Of a stretch of DNA of 64,000 bases, positions 40,768 through 50,776 are shown piece by piece. Made by a program: the position numbers and the translations under genes. The stretch is from Rahnella sp. AA (GTDB lineage Bacteria; Pseudomonadota; Gammaproteobacteria; Enterobacterales; Enterobacteriaceae): assembly GCF_002834385.1 (NCBI RefSeq), contig NZ_PITQ01000008.1, positions 186,001-250,000 on the forward strand, given 5' to 3'. The notes below the pieces were generated by a model. The model made no database searches. It was not told the origin of the DNA and saw nothing but the letters and a program-made list of their open reading frames with translations. How positions within the stretch are numbered: the first letter of the stretch is position 1; every line of letters starts with the position of its first letter.

Positions 40768-40934
40768 GCCTGTCTCCTCCGCCGGGCGCACGGCCTGGCG
40801 GAAACCTTCTGCTGCATTTTTCTCCGGTTTTCTGCCCCGCCACTCTGTACATTCGGGATTAAAAAGGTCTAACCTTTCGAAATGGCTATCTGTTTGTTCT
40901 GACAGAGATCGTGGTTAACGTTTTGGGAGGATGT

Positions 40935-41138
40935 ATGAAATTCCCTAAAGGTAGTATCGTTCAACACAGATCCGGCGATATCAAAGGCACCGTGATGAAT
41001 ACGTTTGAATCCGACAAGGAAATCGTCTCATATTACGTTTCCTGGGAAGATGGCAGCAGCAGTCTGCATAGAGAAGATGAATTACACTGGGCCAACATTG
41101 ATGTTGCCATCAAAATTAAAAACTTCTACGAAAAGTAG
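40935..41138 (+). CDS. Small Tudor/SH3-like barrel protein of unknown function
   Basis: This 67-residue acidic protein starts at ATG 40935 behind GGGAGGA, eight codons inside a longer GTG-started frame. The pattern KGSIVQHRSGDIKGTVMNTF, then YYVSWEDGSSSLHREDEL, gives alternating strands with Gly turns and a V.W.DG motif, like small Tudor, KOW or SH3-like barrels. These often bind nucleic acid or peptides. There is no similarity I can name. A terminator-like hairpin lies 70 bases downstream. Confidence 0.65.
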   Translation: MKFPKGSIVQHRSGDIKGTVMNTFESDKEIVSYYVSWEDGSSSLHREDELHWANIDVAIKIKNFYEK

Positions 41139-41207
41139 CCAGCGCACTTCTGACTCACATACCCCTCCCGAATTTATTCACCTTTTTAGCCCTTCTCGTC
41201 CGGGCTG

Positions 41208-41232
41208 AGGCCTGAACGCATCAGGCCTTTGT
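41208..41232 (+). terminator. Terminator downstream of the 67-residue gene
   Basis: Arms AGGCCTGA and TCAGGCCT with loop ACGCA, followed by TTTGT. A second hairpin, AGCCC..GGGCT, lies just before it. Confidence 0.65.
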
Positions 41233-41338
41233 AAAGCTTCCTGTTTTCATGCGTTATCGTTGGATTGATTCATAGCATTTCGTGTATAAATTTGGCCAAA
41301 CTTATTCATCAGAACGCGAACCTGTCGCGGAGAAAAGT

Positions 41339-41455
41339 ATGCGCCGAAGAATCCGATTTCTTTTTGATCGTGCAGTGATTGTTTTAGGTCTTTTTGTGAT
41401 GTGTCTGGTGGTAAAAGCGGGCATGTTTGGCGTCGCATTGCTTACCTGGGGCTGA
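41339..41455 (+). CDS. Predicted 38-residue single-span membrane protein
   Basis: A short frame from ATG 41339, preceded by GCGGAG at good spacing, encodes a very basic N-terminus (MRRRIRFLFDR). A hydrophobic stretch (AVIVLGLFVMCLVVKAGMFG) and a short tail ending LLTWG follow. This is the usual look of small inner-membrane proteins such as YniD or YmiA in enterobacteria (positive-inside, one helix). No function can be given. Supporting evidence is composition and ribosome-binding site only. Confidence 0.5.
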   Translation: MRRRIRFLFDRAVIVLGLFVMCLVVKAGMFGVALLTWG

Positions 41456-41564
41456 CGATTTTCTGACTAAATCATCACACCTGTCTGTTTTTTAATCACC
41501 AAACCCTTTTTTAATGTAAAAGAAATGCTACTCTTTATAACCACACTAATGACAAGGTTATAAA

Positions 41565-41810
41565 ATGTCTGATTCCCACGACAATCCGGACGTTCTTCTG
41601 CGCACGGCACAGGCCCTGGAAGCCGCAATTGCATTCAGCATCGCGTCTATTTCAGTCAGTCTTCCCGATGTAAAAAATGAAGTTGTCGAGTCTTTACGCC
41701 GCAATGTAGTCGGAAGCGATAACCCGACCCCGGCTAATGACGCCATTGAACACCTGGTCACGCTGATTGAAACAGCATCAAAACCCTCTGAAAACCGCAA
41801 TGTAGAATAA
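41565..41810 (+). CDS. Hypothetical 81-residue helical protein
   Basis: This 81-residue acidic protein appears all-helical with a central Ala/Ile/Ser-rich segment (TAQALEAAIAFSIASISVSL) that may be a buried hairpin. The region around LRRNVVGSDNPTPANDAIEHL looks like a capped helix. It resembles nothing I recognise. The upstream region has a -10-like TATAAA at 41555-41560 only a few bases before the ATG and no strong ribosome-binding site (ACAAGG), so the start is moderately sure. Confidence 0.55.
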   Translation: MSDSHDNPDVLLRTAQALEAAIAFSIASISVSLPDVKNEVVESLRRNVVGSDNPTPANDAIEHLVTLIETASKPSENRNVE

Positions 41811-41815
41811 AAAAA

Positions 41816-41836
41816 GCCCCGCCAATGTGACGGGGC
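41816..41836 (-). terminator. cutC intrinsic terminator
   Basis: Arms GCCCCG and CGGGGC around 9 bases. Read on the minus strand the stem is followed by TTTTTTTATTC, a strong T-run, about 95 bases after the cutC stop. On the plus strand it lacks a T-run, so it serves cutC rather than the 81-residue gene. Confidence 0.8.
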
Positions 41837-41931
41837 CTGGTACTTGCGCAGGGCGACGCAATAAGGGTCGTGTGACCCGGTTAAATCTGTCTGAACCTGA
41901 AACTGTTTTCAGGACGTTTCGATTTGGATTA

Positions 41932-42690
41932 TCACGCCGTACGGGATATTTCATCGTCAAACTGCAATGTACTTTTCATTGCGGCAACAATATCGCCGTC
42001 CACGCAATAACGACTGAATTCATCAAAGTCAGTGTCAGAACTCATGGTGACACCTGCTTTGCGGTAACGCATGGCAGATTTAACCTGACGCCCTGCCGAG
42101 CTGTGTAATTCGGTCAGACCGATATCCACGAATTTTTGCAGGTTCGTCAGACGCACTCCCGCGCCCGCCATAATAATAGGACCACGCGTCAGTTGATTCA
42201 GTTCCCGAAGCATCGGCAAACCGACTTCTGCATTTTGCTGTTGCCCTGAGGTCAGAATGCGCGCCACCCCTAACTGAGTCAACTGCTCTAACGCAATCTT
42301 CGGGTTCAGACACATGTCGAAAGCACGGTGGAATGTCACGTCCATATCCGTACACAGCGCCATGATTTCCCACATCCGTGGCATATCAATGTGCCCTTCC
42401 GCGTCCAGCATGCCGACAACCAGCCCCGGAAATCCCATGTCACGAATACAGGCAATATCGCTTTTCAGAACGTCAAATTCACTCTGGCTATAGCAAAAGT
42501 CACCCCCCCTCGGACGTACAATCGGGTGTACAGGGATCGTCACTTTTTCCCTCGCCAGTTTTAGGGTGCCGTAACTCGGCGTAATGCCGCCATCGGCCTG
42601 GCTTGCGCATAATTCAACGCGATCTGCCCCGGCTTGCTCTGCTGTTAACGCACAGTCCACGCTGTAACAGCACACTTCTAATTTAGTCAT
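41932..42690 (-). CDS. cutC: Copper homeostasis protein CutC
   Basis: This 252-residue TIM-barrel protein of the CutC family matches E. coli CutC (248). The start [28 protein letters not shown] (split: [17 protein letters not shown] at 3-19, [11 protein letters not shown] at 20-30) and the [11 protein letters not shown] motif near 59-69 are typical. CutC was linked to copper tolerance in E. coli; later work attributes that phenotype to a neighbouring sRNA, so its true role is open. It is divergent from the C-S lyase gene. Confidence 0.95.
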   Translation of the reverse strand: MTKLEVCCYSVDCALTAEQAGADRVELCASQADGGITPSYGTLKLAREKVTIPVHPIVRPRGGDFCYSQSEFDVLKSDIACIRDMGFPGLVVGMLDAEGHIDMPRMWEIMALCTDMDVTFHRAFDMCLNPKIALEQLTQLGVARILTSGQQQNAEVGLPMLRELNQLTRGPIIMAGAGVRLTNLQKFVDIGLTELHSSAGRQVKSAMRYRKAGVTMSSDTDFDEFSRYCVDGDIVAAMKSTLQFDDEISRTA

Positions 42691-42802
42691 GTGACCTCTC
42701 CTGATAACGGCATTATGCTACAACACTTGTCTGTAACCGGCCATGTCGCGTAGGCTTTGACATGAGCATTCCCGCCCAACTGCCTGCTTAGGAAAGCTAA
42801 CT

Positions 42803-43951
42803 ATGGCACTCAATTTTGATTTGCGGGTAGACCGCAGTCACAGTGATAGCGTTAAGTGGAATAAATACAATAATCAGGATGTCATTCCACTTTGGGTAGC
42901 CGATACCGACTTCAAGTCTCCACCCCAGGTGATTAATGAACTGCAACAACGCGTGGCCGAAGGCGTCTTTGGTTACGGTATTACGCCACCGGAGCTGATT
43001 GATTTGGTGGTAAAACGGATGGCTGACCGTTATGGCTGGGCGATTCAGCCGCAATGGATTGTCTGGCTTCCGGGCCTGGTCTGCGGGCTGAATGTGGCCG
43101 TGTGCGCCAACGTTGCCCCTCACGAAAGCAGCCTGATGCCGGTGCCCATTTACCCCCCTTTCATGCAGGCCGCACAATCCGAAGGCCGGCAATTTAAATC
43201 CGTTCCGGTCGTCAAACGACATCAACGCTGGGTGGCAGATTTTGCCGCCGCCGAAAGTCGTCTTGATGGCAACGAAAAGCTGCTGATGCTCTGTAACCCT
43301 TATAATCCGGGCGGAACGGTCTATCGCCGCGAAGAATTACGGGAACAGCTGGCATTCGCCAAACGCCACGGTCTGGTGGTGTGTTCAGACGAAATTCATT
43401 GTGATCTGATCCTCGAACCCGGCCTGCAGCATATTCCGTTTGCCTCACTGAATGCTGACGCAGAACAACGTTCCATCACTCTCATCTCGCCTTCGAAAAC
43501 CTTTAACCTTGCCGGTCTGGGCGCATCGCTGGCGATCATACCGAACCCGTCACTGCGCCGAAAATTTTTAGACACCAGCAAAGGCATTGTGCCACACGTC
43601 AATATTCTGGCATACGTCGCGGCGACCGCGGCCTATCGTGACGGCGAAGCGTGGCTAAACGCACAGCTCGGCTATTTGCGCGAAAATCGCAACTTAGCAA
43701 CTTCTCGAATTAACGCCATGCCAGGTCTGCGCATGCTGGCACCGGAAGGCACTTATCTCGGCTGGATTGATGCCAGCGCATTGCCGGTGGAAGATCCCTA
43801 CCGTTTCTTTGTCGAAGCCGGTGTGGGCTTCTCCGGCGGGGCCGAGTTTGGCGCACCGATGTGCGTGCGCATCAATTTCGGCTGTCAGCGCAGCCTGCTG
43901 GAAAAAGCGCTGGACCGGATGGACGCCGCGCTGGAAAAATTCCGGCGTTAA
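42803..43951 (+). CDS. PatB/MalY-family cystathionine beta-lyase (C-S lyase)
   Basis: This 382-residue fold-type I PLP enzyme is of the PatB/MalY/C-S lyase family, which releases homocysteine or thiols from cystathionine and cysteine conjugates. PLWVADTDFKSPPQV near 27-41 and MLCNPYNPGGTVYRREEL near 164-181 are family marks. The PLP Lys is in SPSKTFNLAGL near 233. Its 3' end overlaps the convergent yecM by 4 bases. In E. coli cutC and yecM are direct neighbours, so this gene is an extra one between them. Confidence 0.9.
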   Translation: MALNFDLRVDRSHSDSVKWNKYNNQDVIPLWVADTDFKSPPQVINELQQRVAEGVFGYGITPPELIDLVVKRMADRYGWAIQPQWIVWLPGLVCGLNVAVCANVAPHESSLMPVPIYPPFMQAAQSEGRQFKSVPVVKRHQRWVADFAAAESRLDGNEKLLMLCNPYNPGGTVYRREELREQLAFAKRHGLVVCSDEIHCDLILEPGLQHIPFASLNADAEQRSITLISPSKTFNLAGLGASLAIIPNPSLRRKFLDTSKGIVPHVNILAYVAATAAYRDGEAWLNAQLGYLRENRNLATSRINAMPGLRMLAPEGTYLGWIDASALPVEDPYRFFVEAGVGFSGGAEFGAPMCVRINFGCQRSLLEKALDRMDAALEKFRR

Positions 43952-44508
43952 CCCTCTTCCCTTTCGCTGGCGACAATTTCCCGCAAGCTGTGCGGGTGGA
44001 ATTTGATGGTGACCGCTCCGTCGGTGATGGCCAGCGTAGGGTTAGGCAAACGCTCATTTTCCCCCTTCGGCGAACTTTGTTTCAATTTTATTCCGGGCGT
44101 CATCAGCGCTTCATCGGCAATCAAAGCCAGCGCCCGCGTATACAGTTCTTCTTCAACGCCCGGCAGCACAATCTCAATATGTTCCCAGCCTTCGTGCGGA
44201 TAGCGCTTATCCCCCGGATAAGGCAATTCAACCAGGTCAATGCTCAGTGGCCCGACAGTCAGCGGTTCATCAAGCGTAAAGAGGCAGATTGGCCGCCCGT
44301 TAATCAGGGTTTCATTGAGCAGGCTGCCACATTTTTCCAGCCCGGATCTCCAGCGATCTGCCGTTGTATTTTGATGGCAGCGCACTGAAATGTGATCAGC
44401 ATGAAATTCGCCCAGATTGATCTGCAACTTTGCCGCGAATGCCTTCAAAACGCTGACAAAACGCGACATATCCTCGACTAAATCCTGTAACTCAGGCACA
44501 TGGTTCAT
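43948..44508 (-). CDS. yecM: VOC-superfamily protein YecM
   Basis: This 186-residue protein matches E. coli YecM (188 aa), a VOC-fold putative metal enzyme. Conserved pieces are ADHISVRCHQNTTADRWR, LINGRPICLF and GDKRYPHEGWEHIEIVLPG, with His and Glu that could bind metal. I chose the ATG at 44508, behind AGGA. An ATG nine bases earlier (44517) is possible, and the frame stays open far upstream without further support. Function is unknown. It is divergent from argS. Confidence 0.9.
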   Translation of the reverse strand: MNHVPELQDLVEDMSRFVSVLKAFAAKLQINLGEFHADHISVRCHQNTTADRWRSGLEKCGSLLNETLINGRPICLFTLDEPLTVGPLSIDLVELPYPGDKRYPHEGWEHIEIVLPGVEEELYTRALALIADEALMTPGIKLKQSSPKGENERLPNPTLAITDGAVTIKFHPHSLREIVASEREEG

Positions 44509-44730
44509 AGCAGGCATCCTATCTCTTTTTCGTTTGCTGATCTTCCGGGGCGGGTAATTTACACAGCCTTTCATCCGGTTGCCAGAGACATGCCGCAGAA
44601 TCGCGCTTTCATGCTGCCCGGACGTGCGGCAATACTGACTCCGCAAGGCTAATATGATATAAACACGCATCATTTTCGGTTAATCCGTTAAAAGCGTATA
44701 ACCAGTAAACAACTACATTCTTCCCCTAAA

Positions 44731-44848
44731 TCATTCGGGTTGCATCAAGGCAGCAACTGAGTGAATTCCCCGGGAGCATACATCAGTATGTGACCGGGGT
44801 TCGCGAAGGCAGCTAACGCAGAGGCAGCGCGAAGGATGACGGGGATAA
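44731..44848 (+). repeat. Yersiniaceae-type structured intergenic repeat upstream of argS
   Basis: This stretch has the look of a repeat I remember before many genes in Serratia, Yersinia and relatives. It begins TCGGGTTGCA, then GGCAGCAACTGAGTGAAT, then CCCCGGGAGC..ATACATCAGTATGTGACCGGGG (an inner stem ATACA/TGTAT-like and an outer CCCCGG/CCGGGG stem). It continues with GCGAAGGCAGC, AACGCAGAGGCAGC, and ends GAAGGATGACGGGGATA. It lies in the 356-bp gap between yecM and argS, ending 16 bases before the argS start, so it would be in the argS leader RNA. No second copy is seen in this window. Confidence 0.7.
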
Positions 44849-44864
44849 ATTATAAGGTAATCCG

Positions 44865-46598
44865 GTGAATATTCAGTCACTCCTTTCAGATAAAGTCAGC
44901 CAGGCGCTGATCGCTGCTGGCGCATCCGCCGACAGCGAAGCGCAGGTCCGTCAGTCCGCCAAAGCTCAGTTTGGCGACTATCAGGCTAATGGCGTAATGT
45001 CCGTGGCGAAAAAACTCGGTATGCCGCCACGACAACTGGCAGAGAAAGTGGTTGAGCTCTTAGATCTGAACGGTATTGCGAATAAAATCGAAATTGCCGG
45101 ACCGGGTTTCATCAACATCTTCCTGGATCCGGTGTTTGTCGGTGCGCATGTAGACAGCGCGCTGAATGATGACAGACTGGGGATCACGCCTGTTGAACCG
45201 CAAACCATCGTCATTGATTACTCTGCGCCTAACGTGGCGAAAGAAATGCACGTAGGTCACATCCGTTCCACTATCATCGGTGACGCAGCCGTGCGTACCA
45301 ATGAATTCCTCGGGCATAAAGTGATCCGCGCAAACCATGTCGGCGACTGGGGCACCCAGTTCGGCATGCTGATCGCCTATCTGGAAAAAGTGCAGAACGA
45401 AAATGCCGGGGATATGAATCTGGCAGACCTCGAAGAATTCTACCGCGCTGCCAAGAAAAACTACGATGAAGACGAAGCTTTTGCCGAGCGTGCCCGCGGT
45501 TACGTGGTGAAATTACAAGGCGGAGACGAATACTGCCTGCAGATGTGGCGCAAGCTGGTTGATGTGACCATGAAACAAAACCAGCTGACCTATAACCGCC
45601 TGAACGTTACCCTGACCGAAGACGATGTGATGGGTGAAAGCCTGTACAACAGCATGCTGCCAGGTATCGTGTCAGACCTGCAGGCAAAAGGCCTGGCGGT
45701 GGACAGCGAAGGCGCGGTTGTCGTTTATCTTGATGAATACAAAAATAAAGAAGGCGACCCGATGGGCGTCATCATCCGTAAAAAAGATGGCGGCTACCTG
45801 TACACCACCACCGATATCGCCTGTGCGAAATACCGCTACGAAACGCTGGGGGCCGATCGCGTCCTGTATTATATCGACTCACGTCAGCACCAGCATCTGA
45901 TGCAAGCGTGGACCATCGCGCGTAAAGCGGGCTATGTGCCAGACTCCGTGACGCTTGAGCACCACATGTTCGGCATGATGCTGGGTAAAGACGGCAAACC
46001 GTTCAAAACCCGCTCAGGCGGTACGGTAAAACTGTCAGACCTGCTGGATGAAGCGATTGATCGTGCACGTAAGCTGATCACTGAAAAGAACCCGGAACTG
46101 AAAGATGCCGGCGAACTGGAAAATCTGGTCAACGCGGTCGGTATCGGCGCAATCAAATACGCGGATCTGTCAAAAAGCCGCACCACGGATTACATCTTCG
46201 ACTGGGACAATATGCTGGCCTTTGAAGGCAATACGGCGCCATATATGCAGTATGCCTACACCCGTGTGGCATCCATTTTTAAACGTGCAGAGATTGACGT
46301 TAACAGCCTGACTCAGCCGGTCGTGCTGAGTGAAGAACGTGAAGCCGCGCTGGCTACCCGTTTGCTGCAATTTGAAGAAGTGCTGACCGTTGTTGCCCGT
46401 GAAGGTACACCACACACCATGTGCGCCTATCTCTACGACGTTGCAGGCCTGTTCTCCAGCTTCTACGAACACTGCCCGATCCTGAGCGCAGAAGATGAAA
46501 CCAGCCGTAACAGCCGCCTGAAACTGGCACTGTTAACCCAGCGCACGCTGAAAACCGGTCTGGATACGCTGGGCATCGAAACCGTAGAGCGTATGTAA
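44865..46598 (+). CDS. argS: Arginine-tRNA ligase
   Basis: This class I synthetase of 577 residues equals the E. coli length. It starts at GTG 44865 with AAGG upstream. The N-terminal additional domain (1-110) is followed by [20 protein letters not shown] near 122-141, with HVGH as the HIGH motif. As usual for ArgRS, no canonical KMSKS is needed; [17 protein letters not shown] is the equivalent loop near 365-381. The C-terminal anticodon-binding domain ends the protein. The repeat above lies in its leader. Confidence 0.98.
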   Translation: MNIQSLLSDKVSQALIAAGASADSEAQVRQSAKAQFGDYQANGVMSVAKKLGMPPRQLAEKVVELLDLNGIANKIEIAGPGFINIFLDPVFVGAHVDSALNDDRLGITPVEPQTIVIDYSAPNVAKEMHVGHIRSTIIGDAAVRTNEFLGHKVIRANHVGDWGTQFGMLIAYLEKVQNENAGDMNLADLEEFYRAAKKNYDEDEAFAERARGYVVKLQGGDEYCLQMWRKLVDVTMKQNQLTYNRLNVTLTEDDVMGESLYNSMLPGIVSDLQAKGLAVDSEGAVVVYLDEYKNKEGDPMGVIIRKKDGGYLYTTTDIACAKYRYETLGADRVLYYIDSRQHQHLMQAWTIARKAGYVPDSVTLEHHMFGMMLGKDGKPFKTRSGGTVKLSDLLDEAIDRARKLITEKNPELKDAGELENLVNAVGIGAIKYADLSKSRTTDYIFDWDNMLAFEGNTAPYMQYAYTRVASIFKRAEIDVNSLTQPVVLSEEREAALATRLLQFEEVLTVVAREGTPHTMCAYLYDVAGLFSSFYEHCPILSAEDETSRNSRLKLALLTQRTLKTGLDTLGIETVERM

Positions 46599-46620
46599 GT
46601 CATCATCCTCAGACATTAAA

Positions 46621-46642
46621 AAAGGGCGCTTAGCGCCCTTTT
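46621..46642. terminator. argS terminator, symmetric
   Basis: AAAGGGCGC, TTA, GCGCCCTTTT: a G+C-rich 6-bp core with A/T flanks, 23 bases after the argS stop. Because of the symmetry it can also end the convergent murJ transcript. Confidence 0.85.
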
Positions 46643-46674
46643 CTGTTTCTGCAATTAACCCGGCAATTGCCGGA

Positions 46675-48204
46675 TTAATGTCGGGCAAACTCTTTCACAC
46701 GGAACCCTAACAAACCGAGCACGGCGAAGTACGCCACCACACCGACCACAACAACCGCCGCGAGACGTGCCAGACGATAGGCCATTCCGCCAACATCCCA
46801 TGCTGGCATCAGCCACATTGTGCCCAGCAGCGCTGCCGACATCACAATCACTGCGGCGAACAGCTTAATCAGGAAAATTTTCCACCCGGGCTGTGGCTGG
46901 AAAATATCCTGCTTACGCAGTTGCCAGTAAAGCAGCGACGCGTTCAGGCAGGCAGCCAGGCCGATCGAGAGAGAAAGCCCCGCGTGTTTGAGCGGCCCGA
47001 TGAATGCAAGGTTCATCACCTGCGTCATCAGCAAAGTGATAATAGCGATTTTCACCGGCGTCTTGATGTCCTGACGCGAATAGAAACCAGGGGCCAGAAC
47101 CTTCACGACAATCAGCCCCATCAGGCCGACGGAATAGGCGACCAGCGCTCTTTGCGTCATTGAGGCATCAAAAGCACTGAACTTACCGTACTGGAACAAC
47201 GCAACGGTCAGCGGTTTTGCCAAAATCCCCAGTGCCACAGAACTTGGCAGCGCCAGCAGGAAACACAGGCGTAAGCCCCAGTCCATCAGCCGGTTATATT
47301 CCGCATGGTTACCGCTGGAGAAACTGCGTGCCAGCGACGGAAGTAAAATCGTCCCCAGCGCCACACCCAGCACCCCGGAAGGGAACTCCATCAGGCGGTC
47401 AGCGTAATACATCCACGAAACGGAGCCAGAGACCAGAAACGACGCGAAAATCGTGTTAATAATCAGCGAAATCTGGCTGACGGAAACCCCCAGAATCGCG
47501 GGTCCCATCTGGCGCATGACGCGCCACACACCGGCATCTTTCAGATTCAGGCGCGGCAGCACCAGCATGCCGATTTTCTTCAGGTGCGGGAGCTGATACC
47601 CCAGTTGCAATAATCCGCCCGCCACGACCGCCCAGGCCAGCGCCAGCACCGGCGGATGGAAATAGGGTGCGGCGAACAGCGCAAAACCGATCATGCTGAC
47701 ATTCAGAAACGTCGGCGCAAAGGCCGGTATCGAGAAACGATTCCAGGTATTGAGTATCGCCCCGACCAGAGAGGCCAGCGATATCAGCAGGATATACGGG
47801 AACGTGATGCGCAGCAGCGAACTGGTCAGTGCAAATTTATCCGGCGAATCCACAAAACCGGGAGCCGTAATATAAATCACCCACGGCGCGGCAAGCATAC
47901 CAAGCACGGTGACAATCGCCAGCACCAGCGTCAGCAAGCCGGAAACGTAAGCAATGAACGTCCGCGTGGCTTCCTCGCCCTGCTGGGTTTTGTACTCGGC
48001 AAGAATCGGAACGAAGGCCTGTGAAAATGCCCCTTCGGCAAAAATGCGCCGCAATAAATTGGGCAGCTTAAACGCCACAAAAAAGGCATCGGTCACCATG
48101 CCGGCGCCAAAAACGCGCGCCACAATGGCGTCGCGGGCAAAGCCTAATACACGTGAAAACATCGTCATGGAACTGACGGCTGCCAAAGATTTAAGTAGAT
48201 TCAT
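46675..48204 (-). CDS. murJ: Lipid II flippase MurJ
   Basis: This MOP-superfamily flippase moves lipid II across the inner membrane for peptidoglycan synthesis. The 509-residue protein (E. coli 511) has 14 predicted helices, and the N-terminus [25 protein letters not shown] is characteristic (split: [25 protein letters not shown]). The essential Arg residues in [12 protein letters not shown] and [15 protein letters not shown] are present. It is last in the rimJ-yceH-mviM-murJ cluster. The ribosome-binding site is weak. Confidence 0.97.
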   Translation of the reverse strand: MNLLKSLAAVSSMTMFSRVLGFARDAIVARVFGAGMVTDAFFVAFKLPNLLRRIFAEGAFSQAFVPILAEYKTQQGEEATRTFIAYVSGLLTLVLAIVTVLGMLAAPWVIYITAPGFVDSPDKFALTSSLLRITFPYILLISLASLVGAILNTWNRFSIPAFAPTFLNVSMIGFALFAAPYFHPPVLALAWAVVAGGLLQLGYQLPHLKKIGMLVLPRLNLKDAGVWRVMRQMGPAILGVSVSQISLIINTIFASFLVSGSVSWMYYADRLMEFPSGVLGVALGTILLPSLARSFSSGNHAEYNRLMDWGLRLCFLLALPSSVALGILAKPLTVALFQYGKFSAFDASMTQRALVAYSVGLMGLIVVKVLAPGFYSRQDIKTPVKIAIITLLMTQVMNLAFIGPLKHAGLSLSIGLAACLNASLLYWQLRKQDIFQPQPGWKIFLIKLFAAVIVMSAALLGTMWLMPAWDVGGMAYRLARLAAVVVVGVVAYFAVLGLLGFRVKEFARH

Positions 48205-48254
48205 GTCACTGTTCTTGTTCGCCGGTTAGTTTTTAAATCAGTCAGTTAAACAAC

Positions 48255-48276
48255 CACGCCTGCATCAGCAGGCGTG
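48255..48276 (-). terminator. Hairpin between mviM and murJ
   Basis: Arms CACGCCTGC and GCAGGCGTG with a 4-base loop. On the minus strand GTTGTTTAACTG follows, moderately T-rich. It may partly separate murJ from the upstream genes. Confidence 0.45.
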
Positions 48277-48386
48277 AAAGATGAACCGGCATGGCTCAAA
48301 GATGCGCTTAGTCTACGCATCCGCCATGCAATAGCCAACGGCAGTTGTTATAGATTGTTACCCGCACCGTCCTGTGCGGCTTTCAC

Positions 48387-49298
48387 TCAGTTTTGCAGAA
48401 TTTTTTCGATCATGGCCTGCGCGTAAATCGCCTGTTCGCCGCTGGTTTCAGGGGCGGTATGGTTCGAGACGCAATCGACAAAATGCTCAATTGCGCCGGC
48501 AAAACCGCGCTGCGCCAGCGTACTTTGCCAGCCAGCAACAGGTTGCTGGGTCAGAATATCATCGCGTTCATCGCGCCAGACCCGCATGTCGTCAAGCTGA
48601 TAAACGGCGCCTTCGGTAACCGCCTGCACGCTTTCGCGGAATGTCCCGGCGCGGCGGTGCATTGAGGTCGTCACCAGCGTTTCTCCGCACAGGAAATGAT
48701 GCTCGCCATAAATCATCTGGTCAGCTTCATTAATCTGAATCAGCCCGCTTTCCAGGGTGGCATTGCCGCCCGCCAGCCACAGCGCCGTATCGACAACGTG
48801 CAGATAATCATCCAGCAACGTAAAACGCAGATCATTTGGCCCGACGCTGTTCGTACGGTGCTTATCCATACGCAAGGACGCCGCGTCCTGCATCTGGCCT
48901 TTCAGCTGACGATACAACGGTGCAAAGCGGCGGTTAAACCCGACCATCAGGGCCTTACCTGCCTTATGTGCCTGTTCAACCAGCTGTTGCGCTTGCTCTA
49001 GCTCCGCCGCCAGGGGTTTATCAACATAAACATGCACACCTTGCGCCAGCAATTGCCCGACGACCTCAAAATGGCTCGCCGTGCTGCTGTGGACAAAGAC
49101 GGCATCACACTGGTTCGCCAGCTCATCTATGCGTGAGAAACAGGCCATGCGATAGCTGTCGCAGACGGCTTGTGCTTTTTGCTGATTCGGGGAAAAACCT
49201 CCGACCAGTGTCCATTTTTCCGCATGGCTGAGAACCGGCAGATATGCTTTTTGCGCAATCCCCCCAAGCCCGACAACCCCTATACGTAATTTACTCAC
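48387..49298 (-). CDS. mviM: Gfo/Idh/MocA-family oxidoreductase MviM
   Basis: This 303-residue NAD(P)-dependent oxidoreductase-fold protein has the Rossmann motif GVVGLGGIAQKAYLP at residues 7-21 and the YVDKPLAAELEQA segment near 91-103, with the EKP-like lysine K94. The substrate is unknown in the family member MviM. It starts at GTG 49298 behind AAAGGAG. Gene order with yceH and murJ is as in E. coli. Confidence 0.93.
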   Translation of the reverse strand: MSKLRIGVVGLGGIAQKAYLPVLSHAEKWTLVGGFSPNQQKAQAVCDSYRMACFSRIDELANQCDAVFVHSSTASHFEVVGQLLAQGVHVYVDKPLAAELEQAQQLVEQAHKAGKALMVGFNRRFAPLYRQLKGQMQDAASLRMDKHRTNSVGPNDLRFTLLDDYLHVVDTALWLAGGNATLESGLIQINEADQMIYGEHHFLCGETLVTTSMHRRAGTFRESVQAVTEGAVYQLDDMRVWRDERDDILTQQPVAGWQSTLAQRGFAGAIEHFVDCVSNHTAPETSGEQAIYAQAMIEKILQN

Positions 49299-49309
49299 GA
49301 CGTACTCCT

Positions 49310-49966
49310 TTAATCGGCCAGATGTTGCAGCAGGTTTTCCAGACGCTGTTTCAGTTCAGCAACTTGCGCCTCCAGCGCTTCGACACGGGTTGCCAGATCT
49401 GAATTTTCCGTCGCCGCAGCGCTGAACAACGGTTCTTCAGACGCGCCAGCCACATTGCTGACTTCGCCGCTAAACAGATGCATAAACCGGTTTTCACGTT
49501 TGCCCGGCTCACGCGCCAGACGCACACAGAACGGGCCATCTTCGCGGTGAGTCAGGTCTGTCAGGGTCTGCTCAACTTCGGCAACGTCAGAAAAATCATG
49601 CAGGCGGTTGGTGCGGGTGCGCAGTTCGCCCGGCGTTTGTGCGCCGCGCAGTAATAAAGTGGTGACGATAGCCACCTCCTGCGGGGAAAACTTGAGATTG
49701 CCGAATTCGGAATTACAGAAGCGATGTTCATACTTCATGGTGCGGGAACCGCTCAGGGTGCGGATAAAGTGTTTGCGCAGCAGAAGATCCAGCGTTTGCT
49801 GAACATCGCTTTCACTCAACTCCATCACAGGCTCACGGTTGGTTTTCTGATTGCAGGCGGTCGTCAGCCCGTTGAGCGTCATCGGATATTGTTCCGGCGT
49901 CGTGAGCTGTTTTTCCAGTAAACAGCCCACCACCCGCGCCTCCCGGGCGCTGAGTTCATGTTTCAT
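49310..49966 (-). CDS. yceH: DUF480 family protein YceH
   Basis: This 218-residue protein has two winged-helix-like domains ([18 protein letters not shown] at 2-19; [20 protein letters not shown] near 99-118) and a C-terminal coiled coil (about 187-215, heptads of Leu in [20 protein letters not shown]). DUF480 function is unknown. AAGGAG precedes the ATG. It lies 10 bases from rimJ. Confidence 0.95.
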   Translation of the reverse strand: MKHELSAREARVVGCLLEKQLTTPEQYPMTLNGLTTACNQKTNREPVMELSESDVQQTLDLLLRKHFIRTLSGSRTMKYEHRFCNSEFGNLKFSPQEVAIVTTLLLRGAQTPGELRTRTNRLHDFSDVAEVEQTLTDLTHREDGPFCVRLAREPGKRENRFMHLFSGEVSNVAGASEEPLFSAAATENSDLATRVEALEAQVAELKQRLENLLQHLAD

Positions 49967-49976
49967 GTTGCTCTCC

Positions 49977-50564
49977 TTATCGGGACGGGGGTGTCCATTC
50001 TTGCCAGGTCAGCGCAGTCAGTACATGGTCCTGCCATTTGCCGTCGATCAGCAAATAGTCTTTCGCATAGCCTTCGCGTTCGAAGCCGAGACGCTCCAGA
50101 AGCTGACCGCTGCGTCTGTTATGCGGCATGTAATTCGCCATAATGCGGTGCATCTTTTGCTGGCGCTGCATATAGCGGATCAGCGACTGCAAGGCTTCCT
50201 GCATCAGCCCTTTCCCCTGCCATTCCTGACCCAGCGAATAGCCCAGGAAACAAGCGTGAAAAGAGCCACGCAGCACGTTGCTGAAATTCGCCACGCCCAT
50301 CACACGATTTTCATCAGGATCGAGCAAAATAAAATAGTAGGCGCTCCCCTGTTTCTGCATCTCGGTAATTAATCCCAGCCGAGCCTGCCATCCGGAGGGA
50401 TAACAATGGCTTTCGTCCCTGACCGGTTCCCAGGGTTTAAGAAACGCCCGGTTCTCAGCATAGTATTCAGCTAACCGGTGCGCATCCCGGTCGTGAACCA
50501 AACGCAGGACCATCCGGTCAGTGGTAAGCCGCACCTTTGGCACGGCAGATTTGTAGCCAAACAT
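49977..50564 (-). CDS. rimJ: Ribosomal protein S5 alanine N-acetyltransferase RimJ
   Basis: This GNAT acetyltransferase modifies the N-terminal Ala of ribosomal protein S5. The 195-residue protein starts [18 protein letters not shown], as E. coli RimJ, which fixes the start at 50564 rather than 50579. The acetyl-CoA loop [13 protein letters not shown] near 117-129 and [20 protein letters not shown] near 148-167 are intact. It is divergent from mdtH and leads the cluster to murJ. Confidence 0.95.
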   Translation of the reverse strand: MFGYKSAVPKVRLTTDRMVLRLVHDRDAHRLAEYYAENRAFLKPWEPVRDESHCYPSGWQARLGLITEMQKQGSAYYFILLDPDENRVMGVANFSNVLRGSFHACFLGYSLGQEWQGKGLMQEALQSLIRYMQRQQKMHRIMANYMPHNRRSGQLLERLGFEREGYAKDYLLIDGKWQDHVLTALTWQEWTPPSR

Positions 50565-50776
50565 CCCTTCCCTCCACATCCCGCATGGGTCGATAAATAG
50601 AATTTATAGGAAACGACAGATCACCGCTAATTCTGCCAGTCAGAACGCGGCTTGACGATAAAAAAATATTATCAATAGCGCCCTATCTAATTGCCAGATT
50701 CCAGTTCAGACTGGAACGGTCTTTTCTCCTTTCTGTATCCGCCGGACAGGGTACAAATAATCGCTCATGGTGAAGC

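Noticed and set aside
41247-41438. 63-residue frame on the minus strand
   Set aside because: It is the antisense shadow of the small membrane protein at 41339-41455, which has the better ribosome-binding site.
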